Shown piece after piece: positions 7,984 to 16,793 of a stretch of DNA of 36,952 nt. Position numbers and translations under genes: made by a program. The notes under the pieces were generated by a model. That model made no database searches. It was not told the DNA's origin and saw only the letters and a program-made list of their open reading frames with translations. The stretch comes from Pseudomonadota bacterium (GTDB taxonomy: Bacteria > Pseudomonadota > Alphaproteobacteria > MPNO01 > UBA2964). Position 1 is the first letter of the stretch. Every line of letters starts with the position of its first letter. The DNA lies in NCBI GenBank assembly GCA_027624735.1, contig JAQBTY010000004.1:1-36952 (forward strand), in the 5' to 3' direction.

Positions 7984-8493
7984 ATGGCGGAAGTAGCGGA
8001 AGTAGCGGAAGTACAGGTGACGCCAGCGCGGCGGGGCCGGCGTGGTCGCAGAGCGGGCCCCCATCCTGTTGATATTCACGTGGGCAGTCGGGTTCGCATG
8101 CGTCGAACCCTGCTTGGGATGAGCCAGGAAAAGCTGGGCGATGCGCTGGCCCTTACTTTTCAGCAGGTACAAAAGTACGAGCGCGGGGCAAACAGGGTCG
8201 GCGCGAGCCGATTATTTGAAATTAGTCAGATATTGGATGTGCCTGTTTCATTTTTCTTTGAAGAAATGTCACCTGAGACCGCGGCCCTCACCCCGCACTC
8301 CGTCGATACAACGGGTGTACCGGAATTGTCCGAGGCATATGAACGCGACCCGCTCGCAAAGCGCGAAACCCTTGAACTTGTTCGGGCCTATTATCGCATT
8401 GGCGATCCCCGGGTAAGAAAACGGATGTTTGAGCTGACGAAAGCCGTTGCCTCCAGTTCGGACGCTAATTCTGACGCTAATTCTGACGTATGA
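7984..8493 (+). CDS. XRE-family helix-turn-helix transcriptional regulator
   Basis: DNA-binding protein of the Cro/C1 (XRE) class found next to metK in many alphaproteobacteria. The HTH domain is HVGSRVRMRRTLLGMSQEKL ... TFQQVQKYERGANRVGASRLFEIS (about residues 31-80 from this start). It is followed by VPVSFFFEEM and a helical tail. I chose ATG 7984 because AAAAGGA ends 6-7 nt before it; the track start at 7912 (TTG) adds a non-conserved extension, and ATG 7978 abuts the ribosome-binding site. The N-terminus is encoded by three copies of a 9-bp repeat and the C-terminus by two copies of a 12-bp repeat. The target genes are unknown; an influence on metK is only suggested by position. Confidence 0.9.
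   Translation: MAEVAEVAEVQVTPARRGRRGRRAGPHPVDIHVGSRVRMRRTLLGMSQEKLGDALALTFQQVQKYERGANRVGASRLFEISQILDVPVSFFFEEMSPETAALTPHSVDTTGVPELSEAYERDPLAKRETLELVRAYYRIGDPRVRKRMFELTKAVASSSDANSDANSDV
7987..8013 (+). repeat. Triplicated 9-bp in-frame repeat (GCGGAAGTA)
   Basis: Three perfect tandem copies at 7987-7995, 7996-8004 and 8005-8013 encode Ala-Glu-Val repeats at the start of the XRE regulator. Copy-number change would keep the reading frame. Confidence 0.9.
8461..8484 (+). repeat. Duplicated 12-bp in-frame repeat (GACGCTAATTCT)
   Basis: Two perfect tandem copies plus a partial third (GACG) encode Asp-Ala-Asn-Ser repeats at the very end of the XRE regulator, just before the stop codon. Confidence 0.9.
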
Positions 8494-8558
8494 TCGCGGA
8501 CGGAATAGTCTTTTGGCGGCGATAACGCCACAACATCCTTGACTGTTCTTTGCAATTG

Positions 8559-8598
8559 CAAGAAAACCCGCTGGTGACGTCACGAGCGGGTTTTCTTG
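8559..8598 (+). terminator. Strong intrinsic terminator between the XRE gene and metK
   Basis: CAAGAAAACCCGCT (8559-8572) pairs perfectly with AGCGGGTTTTCTTG (8585-8598). The 12-nt loop contains the self-complementary GTGACGTCAC, so after one G-G mismatch the hairpin can extend further. The A-rich and T-rich arm ends allow it to work in both directions. It separates the regulator gene from metK. Confidence 0.85.
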
Positions 8599-8646
8599 TG
8601 TCGATCGGTTTCTTGTAGCGGCATTGTTGATGTATCGATAGTCGCG

Positions 8647-8710
8647 ATTGACCGGGATGGCGCTGCGCGTGACGGCTTGGTGACTAAATTTACCAATTTC
8701 TGGAGGTCAG
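8647..8710 (+). promoter_or_regulatory. metK leader with possible RBS-sequestering fold
   Basis: The metK Shine-Dalgarno TGGAGG (8701-8706) is followed by GTCAG. TTGACC at 8648-8653 can pair with GGTCAG at 8705-8710 (one G-U pair). Separately, TTGGT (8677-8681) and ACCAA (8692-8696) form a hairpin whose loop GAC can pair with GTC (8706-8708), an H-type pseudoknot. I could not match this to the SAM-II, SAM/SAH or SAM-V consensus from memory. Regulation by SAM is speculative. Confidence 0.25.
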
Positions 8711-8714
8711 GCCA

Positions 8715-9884
8715 TTGCCAAAGGGCAGCTATCTATTCACGAGTGAATCCGTTTCCGAAGGCCACCCCGACAAGGTGAGCGACCGCATTTCCGATGCTGT
8801 TCTGGATGCCTATTTGACGGCTGACCCGCTGTCCCGAGTGGCCTGTGAGACCTTATGTACGACGAACAGAGTTGTCTTGGCGGGCGAAGTAAGGGGTCCG
8901 GATTCGGTGACCTTCAAACATCTCGAAGAAAGCGCGCGCCAATGCATCAAAGACATTGGATACGAGCAGGACGGGTTTCATTGGAAAAATGCGGTTGTCG
9001 ATATTTTCCTTCATCAACAATCGGGCGATATCGCGAAAGGAGTCGATGCGTCAGGAAATAAAGATGAAGGGGCCGGTGACCAGGGAATAATGTTCGGTTA
9101 CGCCTGTACCGAGACAGACGTGCTTATGCCGGCGCCCATTCATTTTTCCCATGCTATCCTGCGGTCGCTTGCCGATGCCCGTCATTCCGGGGCTGAACCT
9201 GGGCTCGGCCCGGATTCGAAAAGCCAGGTCACCCTCCTTTATGAAAACAACAGACCTGTTAAGGCCACGTCCGTTGTGGTCTCGACCCAGCATTCCGAAG
9301 ATTTGTCGCAGGATCAGGTCCGTGAAATCGTGCGCCCCCATGTCGTGAACGTTCTGCCCGATGGCTGGATGTGCGACGAAGATGAATTCTATGTAAATCC
9401 CACCGGCCGGTTCGTGGTAGGAGGACCGGATGGTGATTGCGGCCTTACCGGCCGTAAAATTATTGTTGATACCTATGGCGGGGCGGCGCCGCACGGCGGG
9501 GGAGCCTTTTCAGGCAAGGACCCGTCCAAAGTTGACCGGTCGGCCGCTTACGCCGCCCGGTATGTCGCGAAAAACGTGGTTGCGGCGGGGCTCGCCGAAC
9601 GTTGTGTCATTCAGCTCGCCTATGCCATCGGTGTGGCAAAACCGCTTTCGGTCTATGTTGATACTTACGGTACCGGCCGTGTGGATGAGGATCGCCTGTC
9701 GGCGGTTCTACAGGAAATGGTCGATTTGTCGCCGCGCGGTATTCGGGAACGGCTGAAGCTCAGCCGGCCGATTTATGCCCGGACGTCGGCTTACGGTCAT
9801 TTCGGCAGAGAGCCTGATCCCGATGGCGGTTTCTCCTGGGAGCGGACGGATCTCGTGGATAGCCTGAAAAGCGCTTTTGCCTGA
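8715..9884 (+). CDS. metK: S-adenosylmethionine synthase
   Basis: Forms S-adenosylmethionine from methionine and ATP, releasing phosphate and diphosphate; works as a cytoplasmic tetramer. The N-terminal signature [22 protein letters not shown] carries His17 and Asp19. The methionine/ATP-loop motif [12 protein letters not shown] and the phosphate-binding [19 protein letters not shown] are intact. The 389-aa length is normal for the alphaproteobacterial form. The start is TTG with TGGAGG eight bases upstream, and it gives the conserved N-terminus. It is followed almost directly by trmB. Confidence 0.97.
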   Translation: MPKGSYLFTSESVSEGHPDKVSDRISDAVLDAYLTADPLSRVACETLCTTNRVVLAGEVRGPDSVTFKHLEESARQCIKDIGYEQDGFHWKNAVVDIFLHQQSGDIAKGVDASGNKDEGAGDQGIMFGYACTETDVLMPAPIHFSHAILRSLADARHSGAEPGLGPDSKSQVTLLYENNRPVKATSVVVSTQHSEDLSQDQVREIVRPHVVNVLPDGWMCDEDEFYVNPTGRFVVGGPDGDCGLTGRKIIVDTYGGAAPHGGGAFSGKDPSKVDRSAAYAARYVAKNVVAAGLAERCVIQLAYAIGVAKPLSVYVDTYGTGRVDEDRLSAVLQEMVDLSPRGIRERLKLSRPIYARTSAYGHFGREPDPDGGFSWERTDLVDSLKSAFA

Positions 9885-9915
9885 ATTTGCAGTTCTCCCG
9901 CCGCGCCGGTGGCAC

Positions 9916-10671
9916 ATGACCGAAGTAGATCCGGCCCTGGAAATACCGGCCCTGGAAATAAGTGACGATAGCCAAGAGGACATCCAGCGTGTTCTTTACG
10001 GCCGGCGGGTGGGACGTCCGCTGCGGCTGCAACGTCAGGCGCTGGTGGACAATCTTCTCCCTTCGATTGAGATCGTTCAGCCCGCTTCCGGTGAGCCTGT
10101 CTCGCCCGCGCGGCAATTTCGCACCCCGTATGAAGCCTGTTGGCTCGAGATCGGATTTGGTGCCGGCGAACATTTGGCGTGGCAAGCACGCGCGAACCCC
10201 GGCATTGGCATCATCGGTTGTGAGCCCTACCTAAATGGCGTCGCGCGCCTGCTGTCCGTTATTGACGACAGCAATCTTTCCAACATTCGAATATTCCGTG
10301 ACGATGCCAGATTTCTTCTCGCCAGGCTCCCTGATGCGAGCATCTCGCGGATATTTATCCTGTTTCCCGACCCATGGCCCAAAACCCGTCACCATAAGCG
10401 GCGGGTTGTCGGCCCGTCGGTTGTGCCAGATCTTGCGCGGATTCTTTGCGATGGGGCTGAATTGCGAATAGCGACCGATGATCCCGGATATAAGGGATGG
10501 ATACTTCAGCATGTCTTGGCAGCGGGTAATTTTGATTGGCTCGCCCGTCGCCCGTCAGACTGGCGGCAGCGGCCAGACGACTGGCCCCCCACCCGCTATG
10601 AACAAAAGGCAAAAAGCGCCGGCCGTCGTGGCGCCTTCTTTCGGTTTGCGCGGCGGGCCAGAGTCGTCTGA
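9916..10671 (+). CDS. trmB: tRNA (guanine-N7-)-methyltransferase
   Basis: SAM-dependent methyltransferase that makes m7G46 in the tRNA variable loop; it uses the product of the preceding metK gene. The SAM-binding motif is EIGFGAGEHLAWQA and the TrmB signature is FPDPWPKTRHHKRR, with a C-terminal ATDDPGY block. The N-terminal YGRRVGRPLRLQRQ is typical of alphaproteobacterial TrmB. I prefer ATG 9916 (251 aa) over the track TTG at 9877, which overlaps metK and adds unconserved residues; neither has a strong ribosome-binding site. A 15-bp duplication lies near the start. Confidence 0.93.
   Translation: MTEVDPALEIPALEISDDSQEDIQRVLYGRRVGRPLRLQRQALVDNLLPSIEIVQPASGEPVSPARQFRTPYEACWLEIGFGAGEHLAWQARANPGIGIIGCEPYLNGVARLLSVIDDSNLSNIRIFRDDARFLLARLPDASISRIFILFPDPWPKTRHHKRRVVGPSVVPDLARILCDGAELRIATDDPGYKGWILQHVLAAGNFDWLARRPSDWRQRPDDWPPTRYEQKAKSAGRRGAFFRFARRARVV
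9931..9960 (+). repeat. Duplicated 15-bp in-frame repeat in trmB
   Basis: CCGGCCCTGGAAATA occurs twice in tandem (9931-9945 and 9946-9960), encoding Pro-Ala-Leu-Glu-Ile twice in the non-conserved N-terminus. Confidence 0.9.
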
Positions 10672-10685
10672 AGAATGGATAGCGC

Positions 10686-10715
10686 TTGCAGCGCAGCTAT
10701 AAATTACGATATAAA
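10686..10715 (+). promoter_or_regulatory. Candidate promoter for rimP-nusA-infB
   Basis: TTGCAG (10686-10691) and TATAAA (10710-10715) are separated by 18 nt, just after trmB. A transcript from here would carry the terminator-like hairpin at 10768-10793 in its leader. This is a visual match only. Confidence 0.35.
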
Positions 10716-10767
10716 CAACGTAAATACATTCCTGTCTGATCGTATTTAATCGATCAGTTTTTTCGGG

Positions 10768-10793
10768 AGTGGGCCATTGGCCCACTTTTTTTA
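10768..10793 (+). terminator. Intrinsic terminator / possible leader attenuator before rimP
   Basis: AGTGGGCC (10768-10775) pairs with GGCCCACT (10779-10786) around a 3-nt loop, with an unbroken T-run from the end of the stem. This is a canonical Rho-independent terminator. It may end trmB transcription, or, because a promoter-like sequence lies upstream, attenuate the rimP-nusA-infB transcript. Confidence 0.85.
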
Positions 10794-10834
10794 TTAACCA
10801 GTGTAGTGCGTACGTTGTCCCAAAGACGCCATGG

Positions 10835-11359
10835 GTGACAGTGGTAATCGGAGATAAGGCCGCTTTTATCGAAAACTTGATTGAACCCTCGATAGCCGCG
10901 ATGGGCTTTGATCTTGTCCGCGTGCAATTCCTGGGCAGTGGCGGCAAAACGTTGCAGGTAATGGTTGAGCGGCAGGATAGACGGCCGATCACCGTTGATC
11001 ATTGCGCGGAAGTTAGCCGATTGATTTCTACGCTTCTGGAGGTGGATGACCCTGTCTCTAGTGCCTATGTTCTTGAGGTAAGTTCGCCGGGAATAGACCG
11101 GCCGTTGGTGCGAATTGAAGATTATTCTCGGTTCCTGGGCTTTGAGGCGCGGATCGAAACCGGTAGTTTGATTGATGGGCGCCGCCGTTTCAGCGGACGC
11201 ATAAAGGGCGTGGATGGTGACTTGGTACAGCTCGATTGCATCGGCAATAGGGCGGATATCCCATTTCAGGAGATACTGAAGGCGTCTTTGGTTGTGACTG
11301 ACGACTTGATAGAAGCGGCGCAGCGCGAAGCGCAAGCTGCCGCTCAATCCAACTCGTAG
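10835..11359 (+). CDS. rimP: Ribosome maturation factor RimP
   Basis: Assists late assembly of the 30S subunit. The N-terminal domain has FIENLIEPSIAAMGFDLVRVQF, the central block is VDHCAEVSRLIS, and the signature LEVSSPGIDRPL is followed by an SH3-like C-terminal domain. The track ORF begins inside the terminator hairpin and cannot be the true start. GTG 10835 (174 aa) or GTG 10841 (172 aa) fits the family; the ATG at 10831 is out of frame. The ribosome-binding site is weak. It is the first gene of the conserved rimP-nusA-ylxR-infB-rbfA-truB-rpsO-pnp operon. Confidence 0.93.
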   Translation: MTVVIGDKAAFIENLIEPSIAAMGFDLVRVQFLGSGGKTLQVMVERQDRRPITVDHCAEVSRLISTLLEVDDPVSSAYVLEVSSPGIDRPLVRIEDYSRFLGFEARIETGSLIDGRRRFSGRIKGVDGDLVQLDCIGNRADIPFQEILKASLVVTDDLIEAAQREAQAAAQSNS

Positions 11360-11367
11360 AGGGAAAA

Positions 11368-12951
11368 ATGGATAGCGAAACAATTGTTGGTGCCGGCTAT
11401 GACCGTGGTGAGCTTTTGCAGGTTGCCGAGGCGGTTGCCCGCGATAAGGGCATCGAAGCCGAAGAAGTCCTGGACGCGATGGAGCAGGCTATACAAAAAG
11501 CCGCGCGGTCGAAATATGGTCATGAAAACGATGTTCGGGCCGTAATCGATCGGAAGAGCGGGGAAATTCACCTGGCCCGTTATCTCGAAGTCGCGGACCC
11601 GGTGGAAAATGACGCGACGCAGATTCGGATTTCCGAGGCGAAGCGCCTGAACCCCGAGGCAGAGGTTGGCGATTTTTTGACCGAAGCCCTGCCACCCGTC
11701 GATTTCGGCCGTATCGCCGCGCAGACCGCCAAACAGGTTATCGTTCAAAAGGTCCGCGAAGCCGAACGCGCGCGTCAATATAATGAATATAAGGACCGGG
11801 TAGCCGAGATCGTGAATGGTATTGTCAAGCGGGTGGAGTTTGGCAATGTCACAGTCGATTTGGGGCGGGCCGAAGCAGTTCTGCGGCGCGACGAGATTAT
11901 TCCGCGCGAAACCTTCAGGCCGGGCGATCGCGTGCGCGCCTATATCTACGACGTTCGGCAGGAATTGCGCGGACCGCAAATATTCCTGTCGCGGACGCAT
12001 CCTCAATTCATGGCCAAACTGTTTGCTCAGGAAGTGCCGGAAATTTATGACGGCATAATCGAAATAAAATCGGTTGCCCGTGACCCGGGCAGTAGAGCGA
12101 AGATTGCGGTGATTTCCAACGATTCAAGCATCGATCCGGTCGGCGCCTGCGTGGGTATGAGAGGTAGTCGTGTGCAGGCTGTCGTCGGCGAATTGCAGGG
12201 AGAAAAGATCGATATTATTCAGTGGTCGCCCGATCCCGCGACATTTATCGTCAACGGGTTGGCGCCGGCGGAAGTTGCCAAAGTCGTCCTGGATGAAGAT
12301 GCGCATCGGATTGACGTGGTGGTCCCAGACGAGCAACTAAGTCTGGCCATCGGCCGGCGCGGTCAAAATGTGCGGCTCGCGTCTCAGCTGACCGGCTGGG
12401 ATATTGTCATTATGACAGAAGAGGAAGAATCCAACCGCCGGCAGGAAGAATTTCAGGTTCGCTCCCAGATGTTCATGGACGCCCTCGAAGTCGACGATGT
12501 CTTGTCCCATCTTCTGGTCGCCGAGGGGTTCTCGTCGGTTGAAGAAGTTGCTTACGTTCCGGTCGAGGATCTAATCGACATCGAAGGCTTTGACGAAGAA
12601 TTAGCCGCGGAACTGCGAAATCGCGCCCTTACCTATCTGTCCGAACTGGAGGAAGAAAATAACCGCCGCTTGCAGGAACTTGGCATGTCCGAGGAGCTGA
12701 CGCAGCTGACTGGTCTGACCAGCGCCATGCTGGTGGTTTTGGGAAATGCCGGGATCAAGGAGCTCGATGATTTGGCTGATCTGGCCGCTGATGAGCTGAC
12801 CAATAAAGATGATGGTGTGCTGCGGGACTTTGGCCTTTCTGAAGACGAAGCCAATGCCTTGATCATGGCGGCGCGGGCGCATTGGTTCGATGACGAGCCT
12901 GACACCGCCATTGGCGAACCGGCTCCCGAAGAGCCGGCCGCAGGGGCCTAG
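11368..12951 (+). CDS. nusA: Transcription termination/antitermination factor NusA
   Basis: RNA polymerase-associated elongation factor that modulates pausing, termination and antitermination. The N-terminal polymerase-binding domain (about residues 1-130) is followed by an S1 domain (GIVKRVEFGNVTVDLG). Two KH domains follow (VGACVGMRGSRVQAVVGEL and LAIGRRGQNVRLASQLTGW). The C-terminus has acidic helix-hairpin-helix repeats (about residues 360-510), the alpha-CTD or N-protein contact region in other species. The length is 527 aa. It starts nine bases after rimP with GAGGGA as ribosome-binding site. NusA could act on the terminator-like hairpin in its own leader. Confidence 0.97.
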   Translation: MDSETIVGAGYDRGELLQVAEAVARDKGIEAEEVLDAMEQAIQKAARSKYGHENDVRAVIDRKSGEIHLARYLEVADPVENDATQIRISEAKRLNPEAEVGDFLTEALPPVDFGRIAAQTAKQVIVQKVREAERARQYNEYKDRVAEIVNGIVKRVEFGNVTVDLGRAEAVLRRDEIIPRETFRPGDRVRAYIYDVRQELRGPQIFLSRTHPQFMAKLFAQEVPEIYDGIIEIKSVARDPGSRAKIAVISNDSSIDPVGACVGMRGSRVQAVVGELQGEKIDIIQWSPDPATFIVNGLAPAEVAKVVLDEDAHRIDVVVPDEQLSLAIGRRGQNVRLASQLTGWDIVIMTEEEESNRRQEEFQVRSQMFMDALEVDDVLSHLLVAEGFSSVEEVAYVPVEDLIDIEGFDEELAAELRNRALTYLSELEEENNRRLQELGMSEELTQLTGLTSAMLVVLGNAGIKELDDLADLAADELTNKDDGVLRDFGLSEDEANALIMAARAHWFDDEPDTAIGEPAPEEPAAGA

Positions 12952-12981
12952 TCAGGTGCAGGGCCCGGGGTATTTGCCGCA

Positions 12982-13620
12982 ATGTTGTCAACTGAAACCG
13001 CCGCATCGCCAAAATCGCTTCGATCGAGACGCGAAGAGCCAACGCGTCAACGGCGTTGTCTGGTTGGTCGCGACGCGTTTCCTGTTGATAAGCTGATTCG
13101 TTTCGTCGTCGATCCCGGTCATGCTATCGTCCCTGATATAGAGGGCCGCCTGCCTGGCCGTGGTCTATGGTTACAGGCGCGGCGGGAAACCGTTGAAGCG
13201 GCTTGCAATGGGAAGTACTTCTCGAAAGCGGTGCGGGCGCCGGTGCATGTAGAAGCCGGGTTGGCGGATCAAGTCGAAGGCTTGCTGTCGCGGCGGTGTC
13301 TCAACATTCTTGGACTTGCCAGACGATCGTCCGATGCGGTGGCGGGATTTGAGAAAGTCAAAGCCTTGTTAAAAAGTCGGAAATCCGCGGTGTTGTTTAT
13401 CGCTAGTGACGGCGGAAATGATGGGCGCAGGAAAATGCTTTCAGTTGGTGGGAGCGTGGTTGTTATCGATTTGTTTTCCAGCACGGAACTGGGCCAGATA
13501 TTCGGGCGTGAAAAGACAGTGTTTGCCGCTGTCGTCGCGGGCGGCCTGGCAACCATGTTAGTGCGAGAAACGAGCCGACTTAAGGGATTCCGCTCCGCCG
13601 GTGCGGTAGGAGAGTTGTGA
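12982..13620 (+). CDS. YlxR (DUF448) / L7Ae-type RNA-binding protein
   Basis: Two-domain nucleic-acid-binding protein encoded between nusA and infB across alphaproteobacteria. The N-terminal YlxR domain carries [22 protein letters not shown] and [13 protein letters not shown] (about residues 20-85). The C-terminal L7Ae-like domain is [18 protein letters not shown] ... [19 protein letters not shown] (about residues 105-200). The likely role is RNA or ribosome association; the precise target is not established from the sequence. The start is ATG 30 bp after nusA, and it ends four bases before infB. Confidence 0.88.
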   Translation: MLSTETAASPKSLRSRREEPTRQRRCLVGRDAFPVDKLIRFVVDPGHAIVPDIEGRLPGRGLWLQARRETVEAACNGKYFSKAVRAPVHVEAGLADQVEGLLSRRCLNILGLARRSSDAVAGFEKVKALLKSRKSAVLFIASDGGNDGRRKMLSVGGSVVVIDLFSSTELGQIFGREKTVFAAVVAGGLATMLVRETSRLKGFRSAGAVGEL

Positions 13621-13624
13621 GATT

Positions 13625-16282
13625 ATGACAGACCAGACAGAACAGACAGAACAAAGCAGAGATGAATCGGGCGACGGCAAAAAGTTGCTAAAGGCGCGCC
13701 CGGGCCGTCTGGAACTCAAAAAAACAGTTAATGCCGGCCAGGTACGCCAAAGCTTTTCGCACGGCCGGACCAAATCCGTTGCCGTCGAGGTCCGTCGCAA
13801 GCGTACCTTTACCCAAGGTGTCAGCGGCGACATGCAGGAGGTGAAGAAGGCAAGCGCGGTGGCGGCGGAGGCTGCGTTATCTAAACAGGTAAAACCGGCG
13901 GCGCCTGCTGTACAAGCTGATAAGGCCTACTCACGACGCCCCGCGGTTCTGCGGACGCTGACTGAAGAGGAAGCAGCGGCCCGCGCCCGCGCCTTGCAAG
14001 ACGCCCGGGCCTCCGACCCGTCTGGTCCCAGTATTCTGGATCAGGCGGTAGAGGGCGCTGAGGCGCGCCGCGCGGCCGTGCGTGAAGATGAGCAGGTGCG
14101 CGAAGAAGAAGAGCGCCGCCGTGAAGAGGAGCGCCGCCGTGAGGAAGAAGAGCGGCGTCACCGAGAAGACGAAGCAGCGGCTCGGCGGGCGGCTGAACAG
14201 GCCGATCGCCTGGATGAGCGCACCGCCACGAAAAGCGCGCTGGAAGAGCCTGCGGCGCCAGGCGAAATCACTCGGGCCGTCCCAAGTGTCCCGGTCGGCC
14301 CCCTTGGCGCCGCCGCTGTTTCAGAAGATGGCGATGACCGCAAACCAGGTCGCGCGGACGTGCGGCGGCCAAGTCCTCGGCGCGGAGAACCGCGCCGTCG
14401 AAGTGGAAAATTGACGATTGCCCAGGCGCTCAATCAGGAAGAGCGGACGCGCAGCCTTGCGTCGGTTCGCCGTGCCCGTGAACGCGAACGTCGCAGTCAT
14501 CAGACGCCGGCCGAAGCCTTAAAAATCATTCGGGACGTCGTGGTTCCCGAAACAATTACCGTCCAAGAGCTGGCCAACCGAATGGCCGAACGCGGTGTTG
14601 ATGTTACTCGATCCTTGATGAAGCTCGGCGTCATGGTAACGCTGCAGCAAACCATCGATGCTGACACGGCGGAACTCGTCGTTGCCGAGTTTGGCCATAA
14701 TATTAGGCGCGTCAGTGAAGCGGACGTCGAAATTGGTCTTAAAGGCGAAGATGACGCTGAGGAAAACCTGGTGCCCCGCCCGCCGGTCGTTACCGTCATG
14801 GGCCATGTGGATCATGGTAAAACCTCATTGCTTGATGCCCTTCGGTCAACCAATGTCGTGGGCGGTGAAGCAGGTGGAATCACGCAGCATATCGGCGCCT
14901 ATCAGGTTGTAAGTGCCGCGGGCAACAAAATTACCTTTATCGATACGCCCGGCCATGCGGCCTTCACGGCCATGCGTGCGCGTGGCGCCAATGTGACGGA
15001 TCTCGTGATCCTGGTCGTTGCGGCCGATGACGGCATCATGCCGCAGACGGTTGAGGCAATCCACCATGCCAAAGCGGCTGGCGTACCGATGATCGTGGCG
15101 ATTAACAAGATCGACAAGCCCGATGCGGATCCCACCCGTGTCCGAAACGAGCTTCTGCAGCATGAAATTGTTCTCGAGGAATTGGGGGGCGACGTTCTGT
15201 CGGTTGAAGTTTCCGCGACTGAGAAAATCAACCTCGAAAAGCTCGAGGAAATGATCAGTCTTCAGGCGGAAATTCTGGAACTTCGGGCGAATCCGTCGCG
15301 GGCGGCGGAAGGTGTCGTCATCGAAGCCAATCTTGAAAGCGGGCGCGGCGCCGTCGCGACGATGCTGGTTCAGCGCGGAACGCTCAAAATGGGTGATATC
15401 GTGGTTGCCGGTAGCGAATGGGGCCGGGTCCGCGCCCTGTCTGATGACAAAGGCAACAAAGTGTTGGAGGCCGGCCCGTCGGTTCCGGTTGAGGTCATGG
15501 GATTGAGCAACGCGCCCTCGGCTGGTGATGAGTTTGCTGTCGTTGAAAGCGAAGCACGGGCCCGCGAAGTCGCCAATTTTCGCGGGCGCCGCATGCGCGC
15601 ACAAAAATCTGCCGCTCAGCCTCGTGGCTCGCTTGAACAGATCTTTTCACAGATCGAAGCCGGCGAGGCAAAGGAGCTGCCGATCCTTATCAAGGCGGAT
15701 ACCAACGGGTCCGCTGAAGCGATCATCACGAGCCTGGAAAAAATGGGTACGGACGAGGTAAAGGTCCGGGTTCTTCATTCCGGCGTCGGGGGCATCAACG
15801 AATCAGATGTTGGTCTGGCGCAGGCGTCGAATGCTTTTATCGTCGGATTTAATGTTCGCGCCAACGCTCAGGCGAGAGAATTGGCGCAGCGGGAAAATAT
15901 CGACATTCGATATTATTCGATTATTTACAATCTCACCGACGATGTGAAGGATATGCTCAGCGGCATGCTGGCTCCTGAAAGGCGGGAAACTTTCCTCGGC
16001 AACGCCGAAGTGCTTGAAGTCTTCAATATCGGTAAAATGGGCAAGGTTGCCGGTTGTCGCGTATCGGAGGGTATCGTAAGGCGAGGTTCTTCCGTGAGAT
16101 TGCTGCGCGACAGTATCGTGATCCATGAGGGCAAGCTATCGACACTCAAGCGTTTCAAGGATGACGCCAGTGAAGTTCGCGACGGCATGGAATGCGGTAT
16201 GTCCTTTGAAAATTACCAGGATATCAAGAACGGTGACGTCATCGAATGCTTTGACGTAGAGCAGATCACCCGTTCGCTCTGA
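13625..16282 (+). CDS. infB: Translation initiation factor IF-2
   Basis: GTPase that brings initiator fMet-tRNA to the 30S subunit and promotes subunit joining. A long charged N-terminal region (about residues 1-300) includes a Glu/Arg-rich, probably coiled-coil stretch ([16 protein letters not shown]). The G domain shows [12 protein letters not shown] near residue 393, [15 protein letters not shown] near 440 and [10 protein letters not shown] near 493. The C-terminal domains end in [20 protein letters not shown], the fMet-tRNA-binding region. The length of 885 aa is normal for this class. It follows the YlxR/L7Ae gene by four bases. Confidence 0.97.
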   Translation: MTDQTEQTEQSRDESGDGKKLLKARPGRLELKKTVNAGQVRQSFSHGRTKSVAVEVRRKRTFTQGVSGDMQEVKKASAVAAEAALSKQVKPAAPAVQADKAYSRRPAVLRTLTEEEAAARARALQDARASDPSGPSILDQAVEGAEARRAAVREDEQVREEEERRREEERRREEEERRHREDEAAARRAAEQADRLDERTATKSALEEPAAPGEITRAVPSVPVGPLGAAAVSEDGDDRKPGRADVRRPSPRRGEPRRRSGKLTIAQALNQEERTRSLASVRRARERERRSHQTPAEALKIIRDVVVPETITVQELANRMAERGVDVTRSLMKLGVMVTLQQTIDADTAELVVAEFGHNIRRVSEADVEIGLKGEDDAEENLVPRPPVVTVMGHVDHGKTSLLDALRSTNVVGGEAGGITQHIGAYQVVSAAGNKITFIDTPGHAAFTAMRARGANVTDLVILVVAADDGIMPQTVEAIHHAKAAGVPMIVAINKIDKPDADPTRVRNELLQHEIVLEELGGDVLSVEVSATEKINLEKLEEMISLQAEILELRANPSRAAEGVVIEANLESGRGAVATMLVQRGTLKMGDIVVAGSEWGRVRALSDDKGNKVLEAGPSVPVEVMGLSNAPSAGDEFAVVESEARAREVANFRGRRMRAQKSAAQPRGSLEQIFSQIEAGEAKELPILIKADTNGSAEAIITSLEKMGTDEVKVRVLHSGVGGINESDVGLAQASNAFIVGFNVRANAQARELAQRENIDIRYYSIIYNLTDDVKDMLSGMLAPERRETFLGNAEVLEVFNIGKMGKVAGCRVSEGIVRRGSSVRLLRDSIVIHEGKLSTLKRFKDDASEVRDGMECGMSFENYQDIKNGDVIECFDVEQITRSL

Positions 16283-16331
16283 TGCGGGACCTGACCATGC
16301 GCTGTGGCCGGGCCAGCTAACGAACCTGGAT

Positions 16332-16793
16332 ATGGCAAAACGAAGAACGCAATCCCCCCGAAGCGGGTCTCTCCGCACGCAGCGGCAACTTCGCGTCGGG
16401 GAATTGCTGCGCCATATTCTGGTGGAAATTCTTGGGCGAGGCGAATTGCGTGACCCTGATCTTGTGGGCGCGTCGGTCACGGTAACGGAAGTGCGGGTTA
16501 GTCCCGATTTGCGGAACGCCGCTGTTTTTGTGATGCCGCTCGGGGGTAACCGGACGGAAGAAGTTGTGGTGGCGCTTAGCCGTGCCACGCCGTATCTGCG
16601 CCGGATGATCGGTCAGTCGGTTACCATGAAATACAATCCTGCACTTAGCTTTATGGCTGATAAGGCCTTTGACGAAGGCTCCAAGATCGAGACCATTCTG
16701 AGTTCGCCGACAGTATCGCGCGACCTGCGGCCGTCGAATGACGATTATCCGGATCGTGAGGATCAAGACGAGAGCCCGCGAAATGGGGCGTAG
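16332..16793 (+). CDS. rbfA: Ribosome-binding factor A
   Basis: Cold-shock-type 30S assembly factor that binds immature 16S rRNA. The family core is RQLRVGELLRHILVEILGRGELRDPDL, then VTVTEVRVSPDLRNAAVFVMPLGG and ATPYLRRMIGQSVTMKYNPALSFMADKAFDEGSKIE. The 153 aa include an acidic C-terminal tail typical of alphaproteobacterial RbfA. Its 3' end overlaps truB by 11 bases. Confidence 0.95.
   Translation: MAKRRTQSPRSGSLRTQRQLRVGELLRHILVEILGRGELRDPDLVGASVTVTEVRVSPDLRNAAVFVMPLGGNRTEEVVVALSRATPYLRRMIGQSVTMKYNPALSFMADKAFDEGSKIETILSSPTVSRDLRPSNDDYPDREDQDESPRNGA

Noticed and set aside
8600-8714. A known SAM riboswitch upstream of metK
   Set aside because: No match to the SAM-II, SAM/SAH or SAM-V core patterns that I remember; only generic RBS complementarity is reported.
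10769-10834. N-terminal extension of rimP from the ORF track
   Set aside because: The extension begins inside the terminator hairpin and encodes unconserved residues; GTG 10835 or 10841 fits the family.
14846-15604. 252-aa minus-strand ORF inside infB
   Set aside because: Shadow of the conserved G domain of IF-2; no recognisable motif of its own.
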